Assembly (NCBI RefSeq): GCF_026104355.1
Contig: NZ_CP110535.1
Span: 3,720,001 to 3,784,000, forward strand
Source: Halomonas sp. BDJS001
GTDB taxonomy: Bacteria; Pseudomonadota; Gammaproteobacteria; Pseudomonadales; Halomonadaceae
Direction: 5' to 3'
Length of the DNA: 64,000 nt
The position numbers and the translations under genes are program-made. The notes below the pieces were generated by a model that saw only the letters and a list, made by a program, of their open reading frames with translations, was not told the DNA's origin and searched no databases. Shown one piece after another: positions 10,831 to 20,802 of the stretch (its first letter is position 1; the number at the start of each line of letters is the position of its first letter).

Positions 10831-10850
10831 GAATTCCCTCTGGATCTAAG

Positions 10851-10890
10851 GCGGGCGGTTGATTTTTTATCAGCCGCCCGCATTTTGTTG
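10851..10890 (+). terminator. Terminator after the argS/FtsN-like genes
   Basis: A 13-bp stem with one G-U pair, GCGGGCGGTTGAT (10851-10863) against ATCAGCCGCCCGC (10869-10881), has a TTTTT loop and is followed by ATTTTGTTG. It separates the SPOR-protein gene from hslV. Confidence 0.75.
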
Positions 10891-10988
10891 TGAATGCTTA
10901 CACAACGGTCGCTTTCAGGAACAGTTTGCTAAACAGTAAGTGATCAGCCAGTCATCGGGAGCGCGTCTCCCCCCAAGGAGTTATCTCC

Positions 10989-11522
10989 ATGACCACTATT
11001 GTCTCCGTTCGCCGTGGAAATCAGGTCGCCCTCGCTGGCGACGGCCAAGTATCGCTGGGCAATACCGTAATGAAGGGTAACGCCAGCAAAGTTCGCCGCC
11101 TCTACCGCGGCAAGGTACTGGCCGGATTTGCGGGTGGTACCGCGGACGCCTTTACACTGTTTGAACGCTTTGAAGCGCAGTTGGAAAAGTACCAGGGCCA
11201 TTTGACCAAGGCAGCGGTTGAGCTTGCCAAAGATTGGCGCACCGATCGGGCGCTGCGCCGCCTGGAAGCGCTGCTTGCCGTCGCGGATCACAGCGCCTCG
11301 CTGATTATTACCGGTAACGGCGATGTGGTCGAACCCGAGCGCGGCATTATTGCCATTGGTTCAGGCGGCAACTTCGCCCAGGCTAGCGCCAGAGCGCTAC
11401 TGGAGAACACCGAGCTGTCGGCGCGTGAAATTACCGAGAAGTCGCTTTCGATCGCTGGTGATATCTGTGTATTCACCAACCACCACGTGACCCTCGAAGA
11501 GCTGTCGATTGATGATCGCTGA
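10989..11522 (+). CDS. hslV: ATP-dependent protease subunit HslV
   Basis: Proteolytic subunit of the HslVU (ClpYQ) complex. The 177-aa protein begins [13 protein letters not shown]; removal of Met exposes the catalytic N-terminal Thr. [16 protein letters not shown] and the following beta-fold are typical of the proteasome-like family. AAGGAG lies 7 bases upstream of the ATG. hslU follows after 51 bases, and the two gene products form a double-ring protease. Confidence 0.97.
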   Translation: MTTIVSVRRGNQVALAGDGQVSLGNTVMKGNASKVRRLYRGKVLAGFAGGTADAFTLFERFEAQLEKYQGHLTKAAVELAKDWRTDRALRRLEALLAVADHSASLIITGNGDVVEPERGIIAIGSGGNFAQASARALLENTELSAREITEKSLSIAGDICVFTNHHVTLEELSIDDR

Positions 11523-11573
11523 TCTATCCCCGCGATCCCCAAACGCCGCTCACTGCCCACAAAGGTTACTTAT

Positions 11574-12896
11574 ATGACTCAGATGACACCCCGCGAAATT
11601 GTTCACGCTCTAGACCAGTACATTATTGGCCAGCAGGATGCCAAGCGCGCCGTCGCTATCGCCCTGCGTAACCGCTGGCGCCGTATGCAGCTCGATGATG
11701 ACCTGCGCCCGGAAGTCACCCCTAAAAATATTTTGATGATTGGCCCCACGGGGGTGGGTAAAACCGAGATTGCTCGCCGTTTGGCCAAGCTGGCTAAAGC
11801 GCCGTTTATTAAAGTCGAAGCCACCAAATTTACCGAAGTCGGCTATGTGGGCCGTGATGTCGAGTCGATTATTCGCGATCTCATGGAAGCGGCGATCAAG
11901 ATGGTGCGCGAGCAGGCCAAGGAAGAGGTTAGCCACCGCGCCGAAGATGCTGCCGAAGATCGCGTGCTGGACGCCCTTCTACCACCGCCGCGGGGTCAGG
12001 AAGATAAGCCCCGCGAAGACAGCGGCACCCGCCAAACCTTCCGCAAGAAGCTTCGCGAAGGGCAGCTGGACGATAAAGAAATCGATATCGAAATCGCCTC
12101 CCAGGGCCCAGGCATCGACATTATGACCCCACCGGGCATGGAAGAGATGACCAGCCAGCTGCAGAGTATGTTCTCCAACATGGGCCAGCAGAAGCGTGAA
12201 CACCGCCGCGTCACGGTGAAAGAGGCGCTGGTACTGCTACGCGATGAAGAAGCGGGCAAACTGGTTAACGAAGAGGAAATCAAATCCCGTGCGGTCTACT
12301 CGGTGGAGCAACACGGCATCGTATTCCTGGACGAAATCGATAAAGTCGCCAAGGGCAGCGGTCAGTCCAGTGGCGGCGAAGTTTCCCGCGAGGGCGTCCA
12401 GCGTGATCTGCTGCCACTGATTGAAGGTTCTACCGTCTCGACCAAGTACGGCATGGTAAAGACCGATCACATCCTGTTTATCGCCTCCGGTGCCTTCCAT
12501 CTGTCGCGCCCATCGGATCTTATTCCAGAGCTGCAGGGCCGTCTGCCGATCCGCGTTGAGCTTGACGCGCTAACGCCCAACGACTTCAAGCGTATTCTCA
12601 CCGAGCCCTCTGCTTCGCTGACCAAGCAGTACCAAGCGCTGCTGGCCACCGAAGGGCTGGACGTTGAGTTTACTGCTGATGGCATTGAGCGTATCGCTCA
12701 GATCTCCTGGCAGGTCAACGAAGGCACCGAGAATATTGGCGCCCGCCGCCTCCACACGGTGATGGAGCGGCTATTAGAGGAGGCCTCTTTCAGGGGCGGC
12801 GATATGGACAGCCCGCTGGTGATTGACGGCGACTACGTCAATGCGCAGCTTGGCGAATTGGCCGTCGACGAAGATCTGTCGCGGTATATTTTGTAA
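11574..12896 (+). CDS. hslU: ATP-dependent protease ATPase subunit HslU
   Basis: AAA+ unfoldase partner of HslV. The 440-aa protein has Walker A GPTGVGKT (57-64), the pore loop around GYVGRDVE, the intermediate I-domain (about 110-240), Walker [10 protein letters not shown], sensor regions, and the C-terminal tail [13 protein letters not shown] that inserts into HslV and activates it. The 51-base spacing and matching order with hslV indicate an operon. A hairpin follows the stop codon. Confidence 0.97.
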   Translation: MTQMTPREIVHALDQYIIGQQDAKRAVAIALRNRWRRMQLDDDLRPEVTPKNILMIGPTGVGKTEIARRLAKLAKAPFIKVEATKFTEVGYVGRDVESIIRDLMEAAIKMVREQAKEEVSHRAEDAAEDRVLDALLPPPRGQEDKPREDSGTRQTFRKKLREGQLDDKEIDIEIASQGPGIDIMTPPGMEEMTSQLQSMFSNMGQQKREHRRVTVKEALVLLRDEEAGKLVNEEEIKSRAVYSVEQHGIVFLDEIDKVAKGSGQSSGGEVSREGVQRDLLPLIEGSTVSTKYGMVKTDHILFIASGAFHLSRPSDLIPELQGRLPIRVELDALTPNDFKRILTEPSASLTKQYQALLATEGLDVEFTADGIERIAQISWQVNEGTENIGARRLHTVMERLLEEASFRGGDMDSPLVIDGDYVNAQLGELAVDEDLSRYIL

Positions 12897-12938
12897 GCTG
12901 CGTCGGCTGTTATTATCAGCATTGGTATAGTCAGTAGC

Positions 12939-12965
12939 AGCAAGCCCGCTCTTTGCGGGCTTGCT
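12939..12965 (+). terminator. Hairpin between hslU and the DUF971 gene
   Basis: An 11-bp perfect stem, AGCAAGCCCGC (12939-12949) and GCGGGCTTGCT (12955-12965), has a TCTTT loop. No clear T-run follows (GTCATGATATTT), so it may be a weak terminator or only a stabilising 3' structure. Confidence 0.6.
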
Positions 12966-12994
12966 GTCATGATATTTAGCCATGAGGTCTCATC

Positions 12995-13378
12995 ATGAAC
13001 GCCCCTACCCCCAACCGGGTTCACTACCATAAACAGGCCCGCGAGCTGGAGCTTGGCTACGCTAATGGGGAGAGTTTTCGCCTCCCGGTGGAGTTGTTAC
13101 GCGTCTACTCACCTTCTGCCGAAGTGCGTGGCCACGGCGGTGACTCCGCGGTACTGCAAGTGGGCAAAAAAGATGTCGGCCTGCAGAATATTACCCAGGC
13201 GGGTAACTATGCACTGAAGCTGCACTTCGATGATGGTCACGACAGCGGCCTGTTTAGCTGGAACTACCTCTATGACCTCGCTACCCATCAAGAGGCTTAC
13301 TGGAACAACTACTTACAGCGCTTAAAAGAGGTCGGAGCCTCAAGGGAACCCGCCAGCATTCAATTCAAGCAACTGTGA
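12995..13378 (+). CDS. DUF971 (gamma-butyrobetaine hydroxylase-like N-terminal domain) protein
   Basis: A 127-aa protein made of a single DUF971 domain: the VHYHKQARELELGYANG start, LPVELLRVYSPSAEVRGHG, and the LQNITQAGNYALKLHFDDGHDSGLFSW stretch, here quoted in pieces, are typical. The domain is related to the N-terminal region of gamma-butyrobetaine hydroxylase, where it contributes a zinc site, but stand-alone members have no established function to my knowledge. It follows hslVU and precedes ubiE, as in several gammaproteobacteria. GAGG lies 8 bases before the ATG. Confidence 0.88.
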   Translation: MNAPTPNRVHYHKQARELELGYANGESFRLPVELLRVYSPSAEVRGHGGDSAVLQVGKKDVGLQNITQAGNYALKLHFDDGHDSGLFSWNYLYDLATHQEAYWNNYLQRLKEVGASREPASIQFKQL

Positions 13379-13527
13379 CTACCTGACTCAGGCCACTTAC
13401 AAGAAGCCAGGCAGACAAGCCTGGGTGGAGAAGGCTACAATGGGGTTAACTTTTAATCGCGTCGCTCCTAGGTCAAAAAACGTAGGGTCGATTTGCCTCC
13501 GCCTCGAATTCGGGAGCTACTTGCCCA

Positions 13528-14283
13528 ATGAGCCCCACAGAAAAACGCACCACTGACTTTGGTTTTCAGGAAGTCCCTGTTGAAGAAAAAGCCTCCCGCG
13601 TGGCCGATGTTTTCCACTCTGTGGCGGCCCGCTACGATGTGATGAACGACCTGATGTCCATGGGCATCCACCGGATATGGAAACGCATGACCATCGAGCG
13701 CGCAGGCGTGCGCCCCGGCCACCACGTGCTGGATATCGCTGGCGGCACCGGAGATTTAACCCTCAAGTTTTCCCGCATGGTTGGCCCCCGGGGCAAAGTG
13801 GTACTCGCCGATATCAATGCCTCAATGCTCAAAGTGGGCCGCGACAAACTGATGGATAACGGTGTCGGCGGCAACGTCGAGTATGTGCAAGCCAACGCCG
13901 AAAGCCTGCCGTTTCCCGATAATAGCTTCGACTGCATTACCATCGCCTTTGGCCTGCGTAACGTCACCGACAAGGACGCCGCGCTGCGCTCCATGGCCCG
14001 GGTGCTCAAGCCCGGTGGGCGCCTGCTGGTGCTGGAGTTCTCCAAGCCCAACAACCCGCTGCTCTCCAAGGCCTACGATGAGTACTCTTTCCGCCTGCTG
14101 CCCAAGATGGGCGAGCTAGTGGCGGGCGACGGCGACAGCTACCGCTACCTGGCGGAGTCGATTCGCATGCACCCGGATCAGGAAACGCTCAAAGCCATGA
14201 TGGAAGAGGCCGGGCTTGAGCGGGTCGAGTACACCAACCTGACCGGTGGTATCGTGGCCCTGCACCGCGGCATTAAGCTATGA
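13528..14283 (+). CDS. ubiE: Ubiquinone/menaquinone C-methyltransferase UbiE
   Basis: SAM-dependent C-methyltransferase of ubiquinone (and, where present, menaquinone) synthesis. The 251-aa protein contains the SAM-binding motif LDIAGGTGD (68-76), the family signatures [16 protein letters not shown] and [10 protein letters not shown], and the C-terminal [14 protein letters not shown] ending. First gene of ubiE-ubiJ-ubiB, the standard gammaproteobacterial order. The preceding 149-base gap should hold the promoter. Confidence 0.97.
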   Translation: MSPTEKRTTDFGFQEVPVEEKASRVADVFHSVAARYDVMNDLMSMGIHRIWKRMTIERAGVRPGHHVLDIAGGTGDLTLKFSRMVGPRGKVVLADINASMLKVGRDKLMDNGVGGNVEYVQANAESLPFPDNSFDCITIAFGLRNVTDKDAALRSMARVLKPGGRLLVLEFSKPNNPLLSKAYDEYSFRLLPKMGELVAGDGDSYRYLAESIRMHPDQETLKAMMEEAGLERVEYTNLTGGIVALHRGIKL

Positions 14284-14320
14284 CGTTTTGTGCCCTGACG
14301 TTGCCAGCCAAGAGGTCAGC

Positions 14321-14977
14321 ATGCTGGTAACTCCAACCCTGCTGCTGGCCGGTTGTGAACGCACGCTTAACGCTCTACTCGCCCGTGACCCTGCGGCTCC
14401 TGCACGGCTAGCGGCACTGGCGGGGAGCCGCCTACTGGTGCGCCTTGAGCAGCCTCACTTAGCGTTGGTCATTCACTACCATCACGCCGGGCTCGACCTG
14501 ATGCGTGGTGATGACGTTGATGAAACCGACGTCGACGCAGTCGTGGAACTCACTCCGGAAACCTTTTCCGAGTGGATCAGCGGCGCTTCGATTGAGCGCC
14601 TTATGTTTGACGGCAAGCTCGCTGTGCGTGGCCGTATCCATCTGCTTGAAGCCACTCGCGATCTGCTCTTCGACCTGGATATCGACTGGGAAAGCGAGCT
14701 GGCTCGCTGGCTGGGCGATATGCCCGCCCACTCGCTGGCCGAAGGGCTGCGTCGTGCTGCCCGCTGGGGGCTACGCGCCAAAGACGAGCTGATGCAGGAT
14801 GTGTCTGAATATGTCTTTGAAGAGGCCCGCCTGCTGCCAGGCCGGCAGCAGCGTAGCCTGCTCCGCGAGCATCTGACCGAATTAGAGGTGGCAACCGATC
14901 GTCTGGAAGCACGCCTAAACCGCTTACAGCGGCGCCTGGAACAGCGCCAGCTCACGCCACAGGAGACGCGTCCATGA
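14321..14977 (+). CDS. ubiJ: Ubiquinone biosynthesis accessory factor UbiJ (SCP2 domain)
   Basis: A 218-aa protein with an N-terminal SCP2 sterol-carrier-like domain (about 15-125), which in E. coli UbiJ binds the ubiquinone lipid intermediates and joins the Ubi complex with UbiK. The C-terminus is a long charged coiled-coil helix (about 165-215; [20 protein letters not shown]). The frame is open back to 14246, inside ubiE, but the ATG at 14321 with AGAGG upstream gives the right N-terminus. It overlaps ubiB by 4 bases (ATGA). Confidence 0.93.
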   Translation: MLVTPTLLLAGCERTLNALLARDPAAPARLAALAGSRLLVRLEQPHLALVIHYHHAGLDLMRGDDVDETDVDAVVELTPETFSEWISGASIERLMFDGKLAVRGRIHLLEATRDLLFDLDIDWESELARWLGDMPAHSLAEGLRRAARWGLRAKDELMQDVSEYVFEEARLLPGRQQRSLLREHLTELEVATDRLEARLNRLQRRLEQRQLTPQETRP

Positions 14978-16596
14978 GCCTGCGCCTGCTGCGGATAAGC
15001 TGGGTGATCAGCCGCCACCGACTGGACACGCTGCTACCCTTAGAGCGACTGCCCTGGTGGCTAAGGGCGCTGCTATGGTTCTCTCCGCTCCGCTTGGTAC
15101 CCGTTGGCAAACGCTCACGGGGCGAACGTCTGCGCCTGTCGCTGGAAGCGCTGGGGCCGATTTTTATTAAATTCGGCCAAATGCTCTCCACCCGCCGCGA
15201 TCTGCTACCAGCAGATATCGCCGATGAGCTGAAACGCCTACAGGATCAGGTGCCGCCCTTTCCTGGCGAGCAAGCCGCCGCACGGGTCGAGAAAGCGCTG
15301 GAGATGTCGCTGGAAGAGGCTTTCGCTGAGTTTGACCGGGTGCCACTGGCCTCGGCATCAATTGCCCAGGTGCACGCAGCCCGGCTGCACGGCGGTGAAG
15401 ACGTGGTGGTGAAAATCATTCGCCCCGGCATTGACCGTGTCATGCGTCAGGATATGGCGCTGATGTACCAGGTCGCCAAGCTATTTTCCAAAATCCCCGA
15501 GGCGCGTCGCTTGCGCCCGGTAGAAGTGATTCGCGACTACGAAGCCACGCTGTTTGACGAGCTGGATCTCTACAAAGAGGCCGCCAACACCTCCCAGCTC
15601 AAGCGCAACTTCAAAGACTCACCACTGCTGTTTGTACCCACCATCTACTGGCCCTTCACCCGCCGCCACGTGATGGTGCAAGAGCGCATTCGCGGTATTC
15701 CGGTCGCCGACTTAGATACCCTGATTGCCCGGGGCACCAACCTGAAAAAGCTCGCCGAACGGGGCGTTGAGCTATTTTTCACCCAGGTTTTCCGCGACAA
15801 CTTCTTTCACGCGGATATGCACCCAGGCAATATCTTCGTCAACTGTGACAACCCCGAAGACCCCCAGTACATTGCCATCGACTGCGGCATTGTCGGCAGC
15901 CTGACCCGGGAAGACCAGGACTACCTGGCGCGCAACCTACTGGCGTTTTTCCACCAGGACTATTATGAAGTCGCTGCGCTGCACATTGAGTCCGGCTGGG
16001 TGGGTGAAAACACCCGCGCCAATGAGTTTGCGGCGGCGATTCGCACCGTCTGCGAGCCCATTTTAGAGAAACCGTTGAAAGATATCTCCTTTGGGCAGGT
16101 GCTATTAGGGCTATTCCAAACCGCACGACGCTTTAATATGGAAGTGCAGCCGCAGCTGGTACTGTTGCAGAAAACGCTGCTCAATATCGAAGGATTAGGG
16201 CGCCAGCTCTATCCCGATCTGGATCTCTGGAGCACCGCCAAGCCCTACTTAGAGCAGTGGATGAAAGAGCGTGCCGGGGTCAGCGGGTTATGGGAGTCGC
16301 TAAAGCGCCAGGCGCCAGAGCTTTCACGCCAGTTGCCCGAACTGCCCGTACTGGCTCACCAGGCGCTAAGCCGTATGGAGCATGAGCATCGCCAGCGTCA
16401 TCAGCAGGTAGACGCCATCAGCGCCATGCGTGTGCAGATGGCCCGCCAGGGTAAGCGACTCTACCGCCTCCGGCTTGGCTTGATCCTATTAGCGCTGGCA
16501 TTGGCGTGGCAGCCATTAAGCGGCTGGATTGCGCTCCAGGAGTGGCCGATACTAGTGGCTGCTGCCATTGGCCTACTGCTGCTGGTATGGCAATAA
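14974..16596 (+). CDS. ubiB: Atypical kinase/ATPase UbiB
   Basis: ABC1/UbiB-family protein kinase-like ATPase needed for ubiquinone synthesis in the inner membrane. The 540-aa protein carries the family-specific KxGQ motif (K66-Q69, in [16 protein letters not shown]), the Ala-rich nucleotide loop [19 protein letters not shown] with the catalytic-loop Asp, and the metal-binding DCG. Two C-terminal hydrophobic helices (about 497-540) anchor it. It starts within the ubiJ stop codon, so the two are translationally coupled. Confidence 0.96.
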   Translation: MSLRLLRISWVISRHRLDTLLPLERLPWWLRALLWFSPLRLVPVGKRSRGERLRLSLEALGPIFIKFGQMLSTRRDLLPADIADELKRLQDQVPPFPGEQAAARVEKALEMSLEEAFAEFDRVPLASASIAQVHAARLHGGEDVVVKIIRPGIDRVMRQDMALMYQVAKLFSKIPEARRLRPVEVIRDYEATLFDELDLYKEAANTSQLKRNFKDSPLLFVPTIYWPFTRRHVMVQERIRGIPVADLDTLIARGTNLKKLAERGVELFFTQVFRDNFFHADMHPGNIFVNCDNPEDPQYIAIDCGIVGSLTREDQDYLARNLLAFFHQDYYEVAALHIESGWVGENTRANEFAAAIRTVCEPILEKPLKDISFGQVLLGLFQTARRFNMEVQPQLVLLQKTLLNIEGLGRQLYPDLDLWSTAKPYLEQWMKERAGVSGLWESLKRQAPELSRQLPELPVLAHQALSRMEHEHRQRHQQVDAISAMRVQMARQGKRLYRLRLGLILLALALAWQPLSGWIALQEWPILVAAAIGLLLLVWQ

Positions 16597-16627
16597 AGCG
16601 ACGCACTAAACGTTTACAAGGATTCCC

Positions 16628-17002
16628 ATGGACAGCAACGCATTCTCGGCTAACAATTCGACTAGCCATACCAATGTGCTGGATACGCTCAATGAGGTGT
16701 TAAAGCAGCGGCGCCATGCAGCGGCAGAAGAATCTTATGTTGCCTCCTTGCATCATAAGGGTTTGAACAAGATACTCGAAAAGGTGGGCGAGGAAGCAAC
16801 AGAAACAGTGCTTGCGGCAAAAGATGCCGAGCATGGAAGCGAGGCCGAACGACAAGCGTTGATTTCTGAAACCGCCGACCTGTGGTTTCATAGTCTGGTG
16901 ATGCTCTCACACCTGGGAATGGATCATCAGGCCGTTTTAGACGAACTGGCACGGCGCTTCGGTATTTCCGGACACGAGGAAAAAGCCGCCCGCCAGCCAT
17001 AG
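16628..17002 (+). CDS. hisE: Phosphoribosyl-ATP pyrophosphatase HisE
   Basis: Second step of histidine synthesis, hydrolysing phosphoribosyl-ATP to phosphoribosyl-AMP. The 124-aa all-alpha protein has the MazG-like ExxE/ExxD pattern in [16 protein letters not shown] and [14 protein letters not shown], which bind magnesium. It is a stand-alone HisE, not fused to HisI as in E. coli, and hisI is not in the window. Its position in front of tatABC resembles the hisI-hisE-tatABC order of pseudomonads. GTTTACAAGGATTCCC gives an AAGGA ribosome site. Confidence 0.93.
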   Translation: MDSNAFSANNSTSHTNVLDTLNEVLKQRRHAAAEESYVASLHHKGLNKILEKVGEEATETVLAAKDAEHGSEAERQALISETADLWFHSLVMLSHLGMDHQAVLDELARRFGISGHEEKAARQP

Positions 17003-17155
17003 TGGCTAAATAGGGCTATCGCATAGTGGTAACGCATGTGCTGTAGCCTGCTCCTAGCCATTGAGCTGGTATTTACCGGGTCAGTGGTTAAAGAGATAAC
17101 GCTGAAATAGATAGCACTCAATAGATAGTTAATCTGCTCCCATGAGGAAACGCAT

Positions 17156-17434
17156 ATGTTAGGTGGCATTAGTATTTGGCAGTTGCTGATTGTACTGGGC
17201 ATCATCATTCTGGTTTTCGGCACAAAAAAACTGCGTAACGTGGGTACCGACCTGGGTGGGGCGGTTAAGGGCTTCAAGAAAGCCATGCACGACGAAGAGA
17301 AAAGCAAAGAGGCTGATAAAGAAGACGCCGACCAACCCCATGCCAAAGTGAGCCATGAAGAGCCTGGCAACACTTATGACGTTCAAGCCGAAGAGAAACA
17401 GGCCGCGAGCGACCGCAACGAAGAGCGCAAATAA
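17156..17434 (+). CDS. tatA: Sec-independent protein translocase TatA
   Basis: Pore-forming component of the twin-arginine translocase, which exports folded proteins. The 92-aa protein has an N-terminal membrane helix (about 5-21), then [24 protein letters not shown], shown here as the conserved FGTKKLRN turn and amphipathic helix, and a charged acidic/basic tail. ATGAGGAAAC upstream supplies the ribosome site. tatB starts 3 bases after its stop codon. Confidence 0.96.
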   Translation: MLGGISIWQLLIVLGIIILVFGTKKLRNVGTDLGGAVKGFKKAMHDEEKSKEADKEDADQPHAKVSHEEPGNTYDVQAEEKQAASDRNEERK

Positions 17435-17437
17435 ACC

Positions 17438-17953
17438 ATGCTGGATATCGGCTTTCTTGAACTGATGCTGATTGGCATCGTCGGGCTGCTGGTGCTTGGC
17501 CCGGAACGGCTGCCCCGCGCCGCCCGTACGACAGGCATGTGGATTGGCAAAATTAAGCGCACGGTATCCGGTATGCAGCGTGAAATCAGCGCCCAGCTGG
17601 AAGCAGAAGAGCTGCGCCAAAAGCTCAATGAACAGCAGAAGAAGCTCGATGACAGTTTAAAGAAAGCCAAGCTGGACGTAGAGAGCATTGCCGATACCCC
17701 TGCCCGCTCTGATGCGGTGCCGCCCAATACGCCGCCCACCGAGGCGGCACAAAGCGACACGGAGCAGCGCGTTGCCAAGGCCAGCACCCGATTGGATGAT
17801 GCCCTGCAAACGGTGCGTGAAGAAACGCCTCCGTCATCTTCCGCGCCCGCCGCATCAGCAGCGTCCTCCCGCCAGGCCGAACCGGAAGCGGATGCCCCAG
17901 AGTCGACGGCACTTAATAAGGCTGAATCTGAAAAGGATCGTAATCACCAATGA
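17438..17953 (+). CDS. tatB: Sec-independent protein translocase TatB
   Basis: Substrate-receptor component of the Tat complex with TatC. The 171-aa protein starts MLDIGFLELMLIGIVGLLVLG, quoted only as its first residues MLDIGFLELM, with the conserved Glu in the short membrane helix and GPERLP at the hinge. A long amphipathic helix and a Pro/Ala/Glu-rich variable tail follow. It sits in the tatABC operon and overlaps tatC by 4 bases (ATGA). Confidence 0.95.
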   Translation: MLDIGFLELMLIGIVGLLVLGPERLPRAARTTGMWIGKIKRTVSGMQREISAQLEAEELRQKLNEQQKKLDDSLKKAKLDVESIADTPARSDAVPPNTPPTEAAQSDTEQRVAKASTRLDDALQTVREETPPSSSAPAASAASSRQAEPEADAPESTALNKAESEKDRNHQ

Positions 17954-18741
17954 GTATGTCTGGCGATTCAAAGGAGCCGCGGGAAGAACAGAGCCAAGCC
18001 CCCCTTATTGAGCACCTGATAGAGCTACGCTCACGGCTAATGCGCGCCGTGATCGTGATTTTGGTGGTCTTTTTGGGCCTCTACGCCTTTGCCAATGATA
18101 TCTATACATTTGTTGCCGAGCCCTTAATGGCGCTGCTGCCCGAAGGCTCGCAAATGATCGCCACTGAGGTCGCTTCGCCCTTCTTAGCGCCGTTTAAGCT
18201 CACCCTGGTGGTGGCGGTATTTATCGCTATCCCCTTCGTGCTGCATCAGGCCTGGGCGTTTATCGCGCCTGGGCTTTACGACAATGAAAAAGCACTGGCG
18301 ATACCGATCCTGGTGTCGAGCATTGCGCTGTTCTACGGCGGCGCGGCGTTTGCCTACTACGTGGTTTTCCCGCTGCTATTTGAGTTCTTCACCCAAACCG
18401 GGCCGGAGAACGTCGCTGTCATGACCGACATAAACCAGTATTTGAACTTCGTTCTTAAACTGTTTTTTGCCTTTGGCGTAGCGTTCGAAATCCCTATTGC
18501 GACTTTTTTATTAATACAGTCGGGCGCCACCACGGTGGAAAGCCTGTCTAAAAAGCGTCCCTACATTATCTTGGGCTGCTTCGTGGTCGGTATGCTGCTA
18601 ACGCCTCCGGATGTGATTTCTCAGAGCCTGCTGGCGATTCCGATGTACCTGCTTTACGAAGTCGGGCTGCTGTTTGGCCGCTTGGTGCGCAAGCGTAAAG
18701 AGGAGAAGGAGGCGGCTGAAGAGCAGGAGGCAGACCTCTAA
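17950..18741 (+). CDS. tatC: Sec-independent protein translocase TatC
   Basis: Polytopic core of the Tat translocase that recognises the twin-arginine signal peptide. The 263-aa protein has six predicted membrane helices and the conserved stretches HLIELRSRL near the N-terminus and AFEIPIATFLL / MLLTPPDVISQ toward the C-terminus. It is translated from an ATG overlapping the tatB stop codon. A strong bidirectional terminator separates it from the convergent elbB. Confidence 0.96.
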   Translation: MSMSGDSKEPREEQSQAPLIEHLIELRSRLMRAVIVILVVFLGLYAFANDIYTFVAEPLMALLPEGSQMIATEVASPFLAPFKLTLVVAVFIAIPFVLHQAWAFIAPGLYDNEKALAIPILVSSIALFYGGAAFAYYVVFPLLFEFFTQTGPENVAVMTDINQYLNFVLKLFFAFGVAFEIPIATFLLIQSGATTVESLSKKRPYIILGCFVVGMLLTPPDVISQSLLAIPMYLLYEVGLLFGRLVRKRKEEKEAAEEQEADL

Positions 18742-18768
18742 ACCCAGAACTCGCCACGTCGATACTTT

Positions 18769-18803
18769 AAAGCCGCCGTCATTCACAATGACGACGGCTT
18801 TTT
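18769..18803. terminator. Bidirectional terminator between tatC and elbB
   Basis: A 15-bp stem with one mismatch, AAAGCCGCCGTCATT (18769-18783) and AATGACGACGGCTTT (18787-18801), has a CAC loop and a TTTTT run on the plus side. It lies between two convergent genes. Confidence 0.85.
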
Positions 18804-18824
18804 CACTGCAGCACCGCAGCGAGC

Positions 18825-19484
18825 TTAATCCATCATTTCTGCAACGCGGTCTACCAGTTTGAAAATACCGGTCGCGGCTTCGCTGATACGCGTTGCCAGC
18901 ATATACGCGGGTGTGGTGACCACGCGGTGCTCAAGATCCACCACGATATCTTCTACGCCGCAGCTACGGTGAAGGCCGCCCATGGCACTAATAGCCCCGG
19001 AAACCGCCGGGTCATTGCCCACCGTCACCGCAATGCCCTCATCCAATAGGCGGGGCACCAGGACGGGGGAAATACACATCAAACCAATCGGTTTGGCCTC
19101 CTCGCGAAACCCTACCAAGGCGGCTTTCAATGCATCCAGCACCTGCATACTGTCACCGGCACTGGCGAAGTCCGACAGGTTCTTGGCGACGCCAAAACCG
19201 CCGGGCACAATCACGGCGTCAAACTTGTCGGCATCTAACTCCTCCAGCGGGCTGATCTCTCCCCGCGCCAGTCGGGCAGACTCCAGCAGCACGTTACGCT
19301 GTTCACCCTCTACCACCTCTTGAGTGAGGTGATTAACCACATGGTGCTGCTCTATATCGGGGGCAAAACAGCGGTAACCGATCCCCAACTGATCCAAGCG
19401 CAGCAGCGTAAGCGTGGTCTCATATATTTCCGAACCATCGTAAACGCCGCAGCCGGCTAAAATCACTGCCACCTGTTTGGTCAT
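18825..19484 (-). CDS. elbB: Isoprenoid biosynthesis glyoxalase ElbB (DJ-1/PfpI superfamily)
   Basis: A 219-aa DJ-1/PfpI-like protein. KQVAVILAGCGVYDGSEIYE at the N-terminus, VPGGFGVAKNLSDFA in the middle and GLMCISPVLVP with the nucleophilic Cys match the ElbB (formerly SCRP-27A) family, whose E. coli member shows glyoxalase activity. Its link to isoprenoid synthesis rests on old genetic data. The frame is open to 19532, but the ATG at 19484 with AAGGAG upstream is the natural start. Convergent with tatC. Confidence 0.92.
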   Translation of the reverse strand: MTKQVAVILAGCGVYDGSEIYETTLTLLRLDQLGIGYRCFAPDIEQHHVVNHLTQEVVEGEQRNVLLESARLARGEISPLEELDADKFDAVIVPGGFGVAKNLSDFASAGDSMQVLDALKAALVGFREEAKPIGLMCISPVLVPRLLDEGIAVTVGNDPAVSGAISAMGGLHRSCGVEDIVVDLEHRVVTTPAYMLATRISEAATGIFKLVDRVAEMMD

Positions 19485-19672
19485 TCTTATCTCCTTATCC
19501 CAGGGTCTGCCGAACGCAATACAGCAAAGCAATCGCTCACTTTAGTCAGTCTGTCGTATTGTCACAAGGCGGCTTTCGCCGCAAGGCATGGCTGATATAC
19601 TCCCTCCAAGCCTTCGGGCATATTTATTTACTATCCTTAATGTTCACGTTACCTGATTTTTACGACGTCTAA

Positions 19673-20695
<1,023 letters not shown>

Positions 20696-20802
20696 GATGA
20701 CAACCAGGTGACACCTATTTGTCATCTTCTCCCCGCATACTGCACTGATATACCAGTATCAGGCTATGATACCTTCGAGCTATCAACGCGGGGAGATCCA
20801 CC